A stretch of DNA of 64,000 bases from JTS-RE37 sp041743975 (lineage in GTDB: Bacteria; Bacteroidota; Bacteroidia; Flavobacteriales; Flavobacteriaceae), in NCBI GenBank assembly GCA_041743975.1, contig JBGTLT010000220.1:1-64000 (forward strand). The letters are read 5' to 3'. The notes under the pieces were generated by a model that did not search any database, was not told the DNA's origin, and worked only from the letters and a program-made list of their open reading frames with translations. The translations under genes and the position numbers were made by a program. This document shows positions 8,498-17,234 of this stretch, piece after piece. Each line of letters begins with the position of its first letter. Position 1 is the stretch's first letter.

Positions 8498-9835
8498 ATG
8501 TACACGTTTTCAAACAGACTTAAAATAGCATCCATCATTTTGATGGCAGTGGGCTTTCTTGGAATGGTTTCCGGATTTATGAGCATGCCGGGATCTGTAG
8601 CAGAGGCAAAGGCCATGGTTGCCTTGCAGGATGAGGGCCACGGTTCTTCGCACGAAGGGGATGCCGGGGTTGGAATGGGTGCAGAAGTGGAACACGGCAA
8701 CGCCCAGGAACAGGGAGGGGCACATAATGCAGAACATGATGAGCACCTTTTGCACCAATTGCAAAACAGGCCCTGGGCTGCCCTGTATGTGGCCGCATTC
8801 TTTTTCTTTATGGTGGCCCTTGGCGTACTTGTGTTTTACGCTGTACAGCGTGCTGCGCAGGCGGGATGGTCCCCGCTGTTGTTCAGGGTTATGGAGGGGA
8901 TCACTGCCTACCTGGTTCCCGGTGGGATTATTGTCTTCGTTATCTTGGTCTTATCCGTCCTGCATATGAACCACATGTTCCCCTGGATGGATCCGGAAGT
9001 AGTGGCACATGATAAGTTGCTCCAGAATAAATCGGGTTACCTCAACCCTACCTTCTTTTTGATCCGGGCCGTCATATTCCTGGGGGGCTGGATATTGTAC
9101 CGCGAATATTCGAGGAAATTCTCGCTGGCACAGGATAATTCAGATGACAACATCAATTTTAAAAAGAATTTCAGGATTTCAGCTGCCTTTCTGGTATTTT
9201 ACCTTATATCAGAATCCATCATGTCCTGGGACTGGGTCATGAGTGTTGACCCCCATTGGTTCAGTACCCTCTTTGGCTGGTATTTGTTCGCCAGTATGTT
9301 TGTATCCGGCATCACCGTGATTTCCATGGTAACCATCTACCTCAAATCCAGGGGATATTTACCCGATGTAAATGACAGCCATATCCATGACCTTGCCAAA
9401 TTTATGTTTGGGATCAGTATATTCTGGACTTATTTGTGGTTTGGGCAATTTATGCTGATATGGTATGCCAACATCCCGGAGGAAGTAACGTATTTTGTGA
9501 CCCGGATAGAAGATTACAATTTGCCGTTTTTCGGAATGGTGGTAATGAACTTCGTCTTCCCCGTCCTGATGTTGATGAACAGCGATTACAAACGGGTCAA
9601 CTGGTTTGTGATCATGGCCGGGATTGTGATACTTTCCGGGCATTACCTGGATGTTTTTAATATGATCATGCCGGCAACTGTAGGAGTCCATTGGTATATT
9701 GGGATACCGGAGATAGGGGGCATCCTGTTTTTTGCAGGCTTGTTTATTTTCTGGGTGTTCAGGGCTTTGGCCAGTGCACCGCTGCAACCAACCCGGAATC
9801 CGTTTATAGAAGAAAGCAGGCATTTTCATTATTAA
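8498..9835 (+). CDS. actF: Alternative complex III subunit ActF (NrfD/PsrC-like)
   Basis: A 445-residue polytopic membrane protein of the NrfD/PsrC-like family, the second such subunit of alternative complex III beside ActC. The first helix (about 10-28) is followed by a His-, Glu- and Gly-rich loop (about 45-85) and then by about nine helices, including a conserved segment MSWDWVMSVDPHWFSTLFGW. ActF is thought not to bind quinol but may be involved in proton translocation. It is spaced 16 bases after actE and 30 bases before cox2. Confidence 0.9.
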   Translation: MYTFSNRLKIASIILMAVGFLGMVSGFMSMPGSVAEAKAMVALQDEGHGSSHEGDAGVGMGAEVEHGNAQEQGGAHNAEHDEHLLHQLQNRPWAALYVAAFFFFMVALGVLVFYAVQRAAQAGWSPLLFRVMEGITAYLVPGGIIVFVILVLSVLHMNHMFPWMDPEVVAHDKLLQNKSGYLNPTFFLIRAVIFLGGWILYREYSRKFSLAQDNSDDNINFKKNFRISAAFLVFYLISESIMSWDWVMSVDPHWFSTLFGWYLFASMFVSGITVISMVTIYLKSRGYLPDVNDSHIHDLAKFMFGISIFWTYLWFGQFMLIWYANIPEEVTYFVTRIEDYNLPFFGMVVMNFVFPVLMLMNSDYKRVNWFVIMAGIVILSGHYLDVFNMIMPATVGVHWYIGIPEIGGILFFAGLFIFWVFRALASAPLQPTRNPFIEESRHFHY

Positions 9836-9865
9836 TAAGTTTAAAGTATAATATCCGTTCATACG

Positions 9866-10930
9866 ATGACTACATTATTAACCATATCTGTTTTAGTATT
9901 AGTGGCAATTGCAATTTGGCAAATGACCAAAATATTTGAATTGTCCCAAATAAAGACAGCCCATACCGCTACCGGCGTAGCCAGCGAAAGGGATAACAAG
10001 TATAATGGTTATCTTATGTTCGCTTTTCTGGTTTTTATCTACGGGATTACCATCTTCAGTTTTTATAAATACGGCAAATTCCTGCTGCCCGAATCATCTT
10101 CGGCCCATGGTGCAGAATATGATTACCTGATGCTTATCTCCTTTGTGATCATTTTTATCGTGCAGACCATCACCCAGGCTCTGCTGCATTATTTTGCCTT
10201 CAAATACAGGGGGGAAAAAGGAAAAAAAGCACTTTTTTATGCCGATAATGACCGCCTGGAATTCATTTGGACAATCATCCCCGTAATAGTCCTTGCCGGT
10301 TTGATCCTTTGGGGATTGTATACCTGGACGAACATCATGGATATAAATGATGAAGATGATCCGTTAATTGTGGAACTATATGCCCAGCAATTCAACTGGA
10401 CTGCCAGGTATGGCGGTGCCGATAATGTGCTTGGGGGAGCCAATGTGCGGAGAATCGATATTGACAGGGCGAATGTCATGGGATTGGACGAGGCGGACCC
10501 GAATGCTTCGGATGATGTAATAGTAAAGGAATTGCATTTGCCGGTTGGCCGGAAGGTCAATTTCAGGTTCCGTTCCCAGGATGTGCTCCACTCTGCCTAT
10601 ATGCCGCATTTCAGGGCACAGATGAACTGTGTACCCGGAATGATCACGGAGTTTTCTTTCACGCCCATTACCACTACAGAGGAAATCAGGCAAAATCCCG
10701 ATGTAATCGATAAAGTAAAACGGATCAATAAAATTCGGGCGGAACGCGCCGCGAATGGGGAACCTAATTCCGATCCGTGGGAATATGATTATTTGTTGCT
10801 ATGCAATAAAATATGTGGAAGGTCACATTATAATATGCAAATGAAGATCATCGTGGAGACCCAGGAGGAATATGACCAATGGATGGCGAGCCAGCCAACT
10901 TTTGGCTCAAGCATGGCAGCTTCACAATAA
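9866..10930 (+). CDS. coxB: Cytochrome c oxidase subunit II with CuA site
   Basis: A 354-residue subunit II of an aa3-type oxidase. CuA ligands are visible: H242 (LHSAYMPHFR), C313 and C317 in CNKICG, H321 and M324. Four hydrophobic segments are seen (about 3-20, 48-66, 87-110 and 133-155), two more than the usual two. Additional helices fit the published Flavobacterium johnsoniae work in which the oxidase is modified to dock to alternative complex III. Directly downstream of actF in the same operon, so electrons should flow ActA/ActE to CuA within a supercomplex. Confidence 0.93.
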   Translation: MTTLLTISVLVLVAIAIWQMTKIFELSQIKTAHTATGVASERDNKYNGYLMFAFLVFIYGITIFSFYKYGKFLLPESSSAHGAEYDYLMLISFVIIFIVQTITQALLHYFAFKYRGEKGKKALFYADNDRLEFIWTIIPVIVLAGLILWGLYTWTNIMDINDEDDPLIVELYAQQFNWTARYGGADNVLGGANVRRIDIDRANVMGLDEADPNASDDVIVKELHLPVGRKVNFRFRSQDVLHSAYMPHFRAQMNCVPGMITEFSFTPITTTEEIRQNPDVIDKVKRINKIRAERAANGEPNSDPWEYDYLLLCNKICGRSHYNMQMKIIVETQEEYDQWMASQPTFGSSMAASQ

Positions 10931-10977
10931 GTAAAACCGCATATAATTTATACTATTTAATATACAAATTATTGATT

Positions 10978-12801
10978 ATGTCAGGAACAGGACACGCACA
11001 GCTAGATGATCATGAAGATGATCATGGACATCATCATAAGGCGACCTTTGTAACCAAATATATATTCACCCAGGATCACAAAATGATCTCCAAGCAATAT
11101 TTGATTACGGGTTTGATCATGGGCTTTATTGGGATTGCCATGTCCCTGATTTTCAGGATGCAGCTGGCATGGCCCGGACAGCCGATCCCCTTATTTGAGA
11201 CATTGTTGGGCAAGTGGGCCCCGGATGGGGTAATGGATGCGAATATATACCTTGCACTGATCACCATCCACGGTACCATCATGGTATTTTTTGTATTAAC
11301 TGCCGGTTTGAGCGGAACCTTCAGTAACCTGCTGATACCGCTGCAATGCGGCGCGAGGGATATGGCATCCGGTTTCCTGAATATGGTGTCTTATTGGATG
11401 TTCTTTACATCCAGCGTCATTATGTTGATTTCCCTTTTTGTAGAAGCTGGGCCTGCAGCGGCAGGATGGACGGTGTATCCCCCCCTGAGCGCACTGCCTA
11501 TGGCGCAGCCGGGTTCCGGGATGGGTATGACCCTCTGGCTGGTTTCTATGGCTATCTTCATCGCTTCCTCTCTGCTGGGTTCCCTGAACTTTATCGTAAC
11601 CGTCATTAACCTCCGGACCAAAGGGATGTCGATGACCCGGCTTCCATTGACTATCTGGGCCTTTTTGGTAACCGCGATCATTGGGGTTATCTCCTTCCCG
11701 GTATTATTGTCTGCTGCCTTAATGCTCATAATGGACCGGAGTTTTGGCACCTCCTTCTTTTTATCCGATATCTTTATACAGGGGGAGGTTCTCCATTACC
11801 AGGGTGGTTCCCCGGTTTTGTTTGAACATCTTTTCTGGTTTCTGGGTCACCCTGAAGTCTATATTGTCATTTTGCCTGCCATGGGTATTGTATCCGAAGT
11901 GATGTCAGTGAACGCCAGGAAACCGATCTTTGGATACAGGGCTATGATCGCCTCTATCCTTGCCATCGCATTTTTATCCACAATAGTTTGGGGCCACCAT
12001 ATGTTCATTTCCGGAATGAACCCATTCCTTGGCTCCGTGTTCACTTTTACAACGCTATTGATCGCCATTCCTTCCGCTGTAAAAGCCTTTAACTGGATCA
12101 CTACCTTATGGAAAGGCAACCTGCAGTTGAATGCGGGGATGATGTTCTCCATAGGGATGGTATCAACGTTTATTACAGGCGGGTTAACCGGGATCATCCT
12201 GGGTGACAGTACCTTGGATATCAATGTGCACGACACTTATTTTGTGGTTGCCCACTTTCACCTTGTGATGGGTATTTCTGCTCTATACGGCCTGTTTGCA
12301 GGTATTTACCATTGGTTCCCGAAATTGTTCCAGGGCAGGATGATGGATAAGAATCTCGGCTATATTCATTTCTGGGTGACTGCCGTGGGATCATATGGCA
12401 TATTTTTTCCGATGCATTTTGTCGGGATGGCAGGGGTTCCCAGAAGGTATTATGAAAATACGGCCTTCCCCATGTTTGATGAATTAACAGACATACAAGT
12501 GCTCATGACAGTCTTTGCCCTGATCACTGCAGCGGCACAACTGGTCTTTGCATATAACTTTATCAGCAGTATCTTTTACGGCAAAAAAGGCTCTTTAAAC
12601 CCCTGGAAGGCCAATACCCTGGAATGGACAGCTCCGCAGGAACATTTCCACGGGAACTGGCATGGTGAGATACCGCATGTTCACAGGTGGCCTTATGATT
12701 ACAGCAAAGTGGACGATCATGGTGAGTATATTATCCCGGGCCAGGATTTTATCCCTCAGAACGTCCCGCTCAGGGCAGGGGAAGAGGAATTGCAGCATTA
12801 A
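10978..12801 (+). CDS. coxA: Cytochrome c oxidase subunit I
   Basis: A 607-residue heme-copper oxidase catalytic subunit. The ATG at 10978 is preferred over the frame opening inside cox2, because it gives the usual His-rich N terminus and a 47-base gap to cox2. Key residues: H98 (heme a), H291 with E293 and Y295 in GHPEVY (CuB, D-channel Glu and the cross-linked Tyr), H340-H341 (CuB), H426 (heme a3) and H428 (heme a). GHPEVY marks it as an A1-type, proton-pumping enzyme. The N terminus (residues 6-20) is rich in His and Asp. It is the last gene of the operon and is followed by a terminator. Confidence 0.95.
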   Translation: MSGTGHAQLDDHEDDHGHHHKATFVTKYIFTQDHKMISKQYLITGLIMGFIGIAMSLIFRMQLAWPGQPIPLFETLLGKWAPDGVMDANIYLALITIHGTIMVFFVLTAGLSGTFSNLLIPLQCGARDMASGFLNMVSYWMFFTSSVIMLISLFVEAGPAAAGWTVYPPLSALPMAQPGSGMGMTLWLVSMAIFIASSLLGSLNFIVTVINLRTKGMSMTRLPLTIWAFLVTAIIGVISFPVLLSAALMLIMDRSFGTSFFLSDIFIQGEVLHYQGGSPVLFEHLFWFLGHPEVYIVILPAMGIVSEVMSVNARKPIFGYRAMIASILAIAFLSTIVWGHHMFISGMNPFLGSVFTFTTLLIAIPSAVKAFNWITTLWKGNLQLNAGMMFSIGMVSTFITGGLTGIILGDSTLDINVHDTYFVVAHFHLVMGISALYGLFAGIYHWFPKLFQGRMMDKNLGYIHFWVTAVGSYGIFFPMHFVGMAGVPRRYYENTAFPMFDELTDIQVLMTVFALITAAAQLVFAYNFISSIFYGKKGSLNPWKANTLEWTAPQEHFHGNWHGEIPHVHRWPYDYSKVDDHGEYIIPGQDFIPQNVPLRAGEEELQH

Positions 12802-12825
12802 AACAACTGCCAGACTATTATATCG

Positions 12826-12852
12826 GCCCGTCAGAAGACGGGCTTTTTTTTT
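12826..12852 (+). terminator. Terminator of the act-cox operon
   Basis: Perfect 7-bp stem GCCCGTC / GACGGGC with loop AGAA, followed by nine T. Located 24 bases after the cox1 stop. Confidence 0.93.
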
Positions 12853-13017
12853 CCAGCCCCCCAACTTGCCTCCCGGGATCGGATTATTTGTAATATCTTA
12901 GTATTACCTTTTCCGGAAGAACCGGCTCACCCCGGGGATCACATGCACGCACAACGGGCCTGAATGAAAGACCCCATAGGCCTGTTACCGTTATGTACTT
13001 AAACTTAGTATCAAAAA

Positions 13018-13842
13018 ATGAAAAAATTTCTAGTATTACTGTTGTGTCTTACAACAGCAATTGCATATTCCCAGAGAAAACCCAAGATAAAGGGCAATAA
13101 GGCAGTTACGGATGTTCGGGAAGAGCTGCCACCCTTCCATGCCATTGAATTGGATGATGACCTTACCATTACGCTGCAGCGTTCTGCGAATTCAGGATAC
13201 AGGATCACGGCGGACGATAACCTGATAGACGTTTTGAAATTTGCGGTGGAAGACAGTACACTCGTAGTTAGTTCGTTTTATAAAATCACCGGGAAAAAAA
13301 AACTGGAGATCACAATAGATTATAACGATTTGCGATCCATTACTATGCAGGACGGGCGGATTGAAATGGAGGATCTGCTGAGCACCGATGAACTCCGCGT
13401 AAACCTGTTTGGGTCCTCCAAACTGCAACTGAATGCCTCAGCCCCTGTGATGCTTATCAATATGGAAGGAAACAGCTCCGGCGATTTCAACCTGGACAGT
13501 GACTCACTCAATATTACCCTTAGGGACAGGAGCACCTCAAAAATTTACACAGCCGGGGGAAATACGACCCTCAACATGTTCAAAAATGCCGCTGCACAGA
13601 TGGAGGGGACAACGAATATCCTGACACTGCACATGTATGAAAATTCGGATCTTAAAGCGGACATATTCGAGGCCGCAACGGTTATGGCTACACTCGAGGA
13701 TAGTCCTGCTGCCAGGGTCTATGCTTTTAAAGACCTGACCCTCTCCTCCAGGGGTTCGTCCAAAACATATCTGTACGGTAATCCTAAAATTACGATTAGC
13801 GAATTCCTGGATACATCAGAACTCCACAAGGAAAAGGATTAA
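13018..13842 (+). CDS. Secreted GIN-domain (DUF2807) protein
   Basis: A 274-residue protein with a signal peptide (KKFLVLLLCLTTAIAYSQ). The mature part opens with REELPPFHAIELDDDLTITL, the usual start of the putative auto-transporter adhesin head GIN domain, and continues as short repetitive beta strands (DLRSITMQDG, LRVNLFGSSKLQLNAS), which suggests a beta-helix-like fold. Such proteins are common and functionally unclear in Bacteroidota; they lie in the periplasm or at the cell surface. It stands alone. Its stop codon overlaps the stop codon of the opposing acyl-CoA dehydrogenase gene. Confidence 0.78.
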   Translation: MKKFLVLLLCLTTAIAYSQRKPKIKGNKAVTDVREELPPFHAIELDDDLTITLQRSANSGYRITADDNLIDVLKFAVEDSTLVVSSFYKITGKKKLEITIDYNDLRSITMQDGRIEMEDLLSTDELRVNLFGSSKLQLNASAPVMLINMEGNSSGDFNLDSDSLNITLRDRSTSKIYTAGGNTTLNMFKNAAAQMEGTTNILTLHMYENSDLKADIFEAATVMATLEDSPAARVYAFKDLTLSSRGSSKTYLYGNPKITISEFLDTSELHKEKD

Positions 13843-16103
13843 CGGGCAATAGGCGCGGTAAGACAATGGTTCGGGATACCGAAACCTGCGACCAATACCT
13901 CTATGTGTGGCCGCAACTCTGTAGAGAGCCGCTCCACACGCTGCCGGATAGCCTTGGATTTCTTACTTCCGAGATAGCCTTGCTCCAGGTACCAGGAAGC
14001 ATCGTTCCGTATTTCATGCAAGGCAAATAGGGTACCCATTTGCTCCAGTAATAACCGGTGTTTTTCATCATCGATCTTCTCCGTAAACTGAACGAAAATA
14101 TGGTACGCCAATTCACAGCTGTACGCCCGGCCAAGGGCCAGCAGGTGGGTCTGTACCTTCAGGAAGGCTTGGTAAGCCGGCATTCCTTTTTTGATGTAGT
14201 CACGGATGCGCATCGCAAGTGTATAGGTAAGCCTTTTGGTCCGATACCGGAAGGCATGCATGTGAAATTTCGGGTTATAGAGGTGCTCCTTGTCTACATT
14301 GTGGGTATACATGGGGTTCACGGCAGTGAGCCTGTCCTTGAGCTGGCTTCCGATTAATTTTAACACCGAAGTAAACCCTGCACTGTTGAATTCCGATTTA
14401 AAGTCGGATAAGATCCCCTTGGCAGCAAGTTGCATCAGCACTGTATTATCACCTTCAAATGTTGTAAAGATATCCAGATCGGCCTTCAGGTCGGCAATGC
14501 GGTTCTCCAATAAATAACCTTTCCCGCCACATGCTTCCCGGCATTGCTGTATCGTTTCATTGGCAAACCAGGTTACGGTGGCCTTCATTCCGGCAACCTG
14601 GGTTTCTATTTTCCTTTTATCCGTGATGTGATCGTCACAGTATTCCTCCATCATCCGGTTCAGTGCAATATGATATACATAGGATGCTGCGATAGGCGGG
14701 GTTAAACGGAGTTGGTGTGAAGGATAGTCCATGATAAGGTCTTCCTGGATCTTCTCATTATCATTGAACTGCCTTCGGTGGAGCGCGTAGTGTACAGCGA
14801 TGGCCAGCGACATTTTCGCACCGCTCAGGGCACCTTTGGCGACGCATATCCTGCCCCCCACCAACGTGCCGAGCATTGTGAAAAACCGCTTGCTGGGATC
14901 TTCGATATTAGAATAATAGCTTCCATCATTTTTGATCTCCCCATATTTGTCTAGTAGGTTTTGCCTGGGAACCCGGACTTGCCGGAACCATATCTTTCCG
15001 TTGTCCACCCCATTAAGTCCCAGTTTATAACCGTTGTCGACTATTTGTATTCCCTCCAGCAACCGGTGATTCTCATCGCGGAGTGGCACCAGGATGGCAT
15101 GCACCCCCCTGTTGATGCCATTTACGATAAGCTGGGCAAAAACAGTAGCCATAGTGGCGTGCAGGGCATTTCCAATATATTCTTTGTTATCATTTTTGCC
15201 GGGTGTATGTATAATAAGGCTGTCGGTAGCCTTATCATAGGTGGCTGTGGTCTTGATACCCCGTACATTGGATCCGTGTGCCGTCTCTGTCATGGCAAAG
15301 CAGCCCAGTAGTTTTGCCTCGCCAACGGCTTTCAGATAGTGGTCATGGTGTTTTCCGGTCCCCAGTTTCTGGATGCTTCCCCCAAATAGCCCAAACTGAA
15401 CCCCGAATTTGACGGCCAGGCTGCCATCCGCATACACTAGGTTTTCAAATACAGCTGCATAGCCCATCATATCCGCTTTCCCCCCATATGCAAGGGGATA
15501 AGCCAATGCGCCAAATCCCTGTTTTGCCAGATGTTTCATTTGTGCCAGTACTATTTTTCGGAAAGCATCCTTTTCCCGGTGAATGGCCCATTTGAACAGA
15601 GGGTCGGCCAGGGCAGCCCGGATAGAATCAATGCTGGTTGCATTTTCACCTTTTAATATCAGATCGATAAGCCCCGGCACATAATAATGCGAGGTGGTTT
15701 CCTGGACAACGGATACCTCAAACAAATGGTGGTAATGGTTGGGCTGGATTCCCAGGTTAACTTCTATACGTTTCAGCGAATTGTTGAAAGGGCATTCCAT
15801 CCGGTAATGGCAAACGAACCGCTGGCTGAAGGCCGCCAGCGGGAAGGGCTCACTTTCAATTAGGGTAACCTCGGAATTGGTGATGCTTCGTTTCCATCGT
15901 TTCATTTCAACGTTGGGTGGCGGGCTATCCCTGTTTAACCAGCCTTTCAGGATTTTCCGGTCTTCCGCTGCAAGGGTAGGATCTTCCTCCAGGGCAGTGG
16001 TAATAACGGCGATTTCTGATTGGGAAAGCAGGTCATCTGACCAGATTACATAGAAAAAAGGGATGTATTGTAGGATCCCTGAAGAATACCCGGTTTCTTG
16101 CAT
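13839..16103 (-). CDS. Acyl-CoA dehydrogenase/oxidase family protein (long form)
   Basis: A 754-residue FAD enzyme, twice the length of ordinary acyl-CoA dehydrogenases and like the acyl-CoA oxidase (ACOX) type. The start at 16103 (MQETGYSSG) is chosen because the frame farther upstream overlaps ruvB and has no protein-like composition. Seen: an N-terminal helical domain, then CFAMTETAHGSNVRGI (FAD/substrate-binding beta domain), LNGVDNGKIWFRQVRVPR, and a C-terminal region containing CREACGGKGYL followed by FTTFEGDNTVLMQLAAKG, where the oxidase catalytic glutamate usually lies. It should introduce the trans-2 double bond into acyl-CoA in fatty-acid breakdown; whether it passes electrons to oxygen or ETF cannot be told. 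Divergent from ruvB. Confidence 0.83.
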   Translation of the reverse strand: MQETGYSSGILQYIPFFYVIWSDDLLSQSEIAVITTALEEDPTLAAEDRKILKGWLNRDSPPPNVEMKRWKRSITNSEVTLIESEPFPLAAFSQRFVCHYRMECPFNNSLKRIEVNLGIQPNHYHHLFEVSVVQETTSHYYVPGLIDLILKGENATSIDSIRAALADPLFKWAIHREKDAFRKIVLAQMKHLAKQGFGALAYPLAYGGKADMMGYAAVFENLVYADGSLAVKFGVQFGLFGGSIQKLGTGKHHDHYLKAVGEAKLLGCFAMTETAHGSNVRGIKTTATYDKATDSLIIHTPGKNDNKEYIGNALHATMATVFAQLIVNGINRGVHAILVPLRDENHRLLEGIQIVDNGYKLGLNGVDNGKIWFRQVRVPRQNLLDKYGEIKNDGSYYSNIEDPSKRFFTMLGTLVGGRICVAKGALSGAKMSLAIAVHYALHRRQFNDNEKIQEDLIMDYPSHQLRLTPPIAASYVYHIALNRMMEEYCDDHITDKRKIETQVAGMKATVTWFANETIQQCREACGGKGYLLENRIADLKADLDIFTTFEGDNTVLMQLAAKGILSDFKSEFNSAGFTSVLKLIGSQLKDRLTAVNPMYTHNVDKEHLYNPKFHMHAFRYRTKRLTYTLAMRIRDYIKKGMPAYQAFLKVQTHLLALGRAYSCELAYHIFVQFTEKIDDEKHRLLLEQMGTLFALHEIRNDASWYLEQGYLGSKKSKAIRQRVERLSTELRPHIEVLVAGFGIPNHCLTAPIAR

Positions 16104-16196
16104 GCCCTGAAAATACGATAAATTTGTTTTAATCGAAACCTGTAAATAATCATTCGCAGAAGTCCTCCATGCTGGAAAGATAAGGGCATTTTCCCC

Positions 16197-16204
16197 TATC
16201 TTTG
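16197..16204 (+). promoter_or_regulatory. Candidate -7 box for ruvB, very close to the start codon
   Basis: TATCTTTG matches TAnnTTTG exactly and ends only 7 bases before the ruvB ATG. Initiation a few bases after the box would give a leader of about 0-4 bases. A -33 TTG is not evident. Confidence 0.6.
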
Positions 16205-16211
16205 TGTTCAT

Positions 16212-17234
16212 ATGAACGATAACCTGGATCCCACAGCCGCACATTTTTCCCCTGAAGAAATGGAAATAGAAAGGGTACTCAGGCCCATTTCCTTTGACGA
16301 TTTTACAGGGCAGGAACAGGTATTGGAAAACCTGAAGATCTTCGTGCAGGCTGCCAACTTGCGCCATGAAGCATTGGACCATACTTTATTCCATGGCCCT
16401 CCGGGCCTTGGGAAAACCACCCTGGCGCATATACTTGCCAATGAATTGGGGGTAGGGCTAAAGATCACCTCAGGCCCGGTCTTGGACAAACCAGGTGACC
16501 TGGCCGGATTGCTGACCAACCTGGCGGAAAGGGATGTATTGTTTATAGATGAGATACATCGCCTGAGCCCTGTAGTGGAGGAATACCTGTATTCTGCCAT
16601 GGAGGATTACAGGATTGATATCATGATAGAGACAGGCCCCAATGCGCGTTCCGTACAAATTAATTTGCAGCCGTTTACCTTGATTGGGGCGACTACCCGT
16701 TCCGGCTTGCTTACCGCCCCCATGCGGGCCAGGTTTGGGATCACAAGCCGGCTTGAGTACTATAGTACCGAACTATTGTCTACCATCGTAACACGAAGTG
16801 CCGAAATATTAAAGGTGCCTATTTCCAATGACGCTGCCATAGAAATCGCAGGCAGGAGCAGGGGAACCCCGAGGATTTGTAATGCATTGCTAAGACGGGT
16901 GCGCGACTTTGCGCAGATTAAGGGTAGTGGAAAAATTGATATGGAAATATCCCGGTACGGGCTAAACGCACTGCACGTAGATGTCCATGGATTGGATGAA
17001 ATGGACAACAAAATACTTACCACTATCATTGATAAATTTAAAGGCGGCCCTGTAGGGATTACTACCCTGGCGACAGCTGTATCGGAAAGTGCAGAGACCA
17101 TTGAAGAAGTTTATGAACCATTTTTGATCCAGCAGGGCTTTATTATGAGGACACCGCGGGGAAGGGAAGTTACCCAGCTTGCCTATGAACATTTGGGAAG
17201 GACCAAAGGTGGCTCCCAACCAGGTTTATTCTAG
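16212..17234 (+). CDS. ruvB: Holliday junction branch migration helicase RuvB
   Basis: A 340-residue AAA+ ATPase, normal length. Walker A is GPPGLGKTT (about residues 59-67), Walker B is LFIDEIH, and the sensor segment is GATTRSGLLTAPMRARFG. The C-terminal winged helix includes IQQGFIMRTPRGREVTQLAY. RuvB drives branch migration of Holliday junctions together with RuvA, whose gene is at 28288 in this window. The stop codon TAG is directly followed by the ATG of the P450 gene, so the two are very likely cotranscribed. Confidence 0.96.
   Translation: MNDNLDPTAAHFSPEEMEIERVLRPISFDDFTGQEQVLENLKIFVQAANLRHEALDHTLFHGPPGLGKTTLAHILANELGVGLKITSGPVLDKPGDLAGLLTNLAERDVLFIDEIHRLSPVVEEYLYSAMEDYRIDIMIETGPNARSVQINLQPFTLIGATTRSGLLTAPMRARFGITSRLEYYSTELLSTIVTRSAEILKVPISNDAAIEIAGRSRGTPRICNALLRRVRDFAQIKGSGKIDMEISRYGLNALHVDVHGLDEMDNKILTTIIDKFKGGPVGITTLATAVSESAETIEEVYEPFLIQQGFIMRTPRGREVTQLAYEHLGRTKGGSQPGLF

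Noticed and set aside
16104..16382. Longer N terminus for the acyl-CoA dehydrogenase
   Set aside because: This part overlaps ruvB on the other strand and has no resemblance to the family; the ATG at 16103 gives the expected length.
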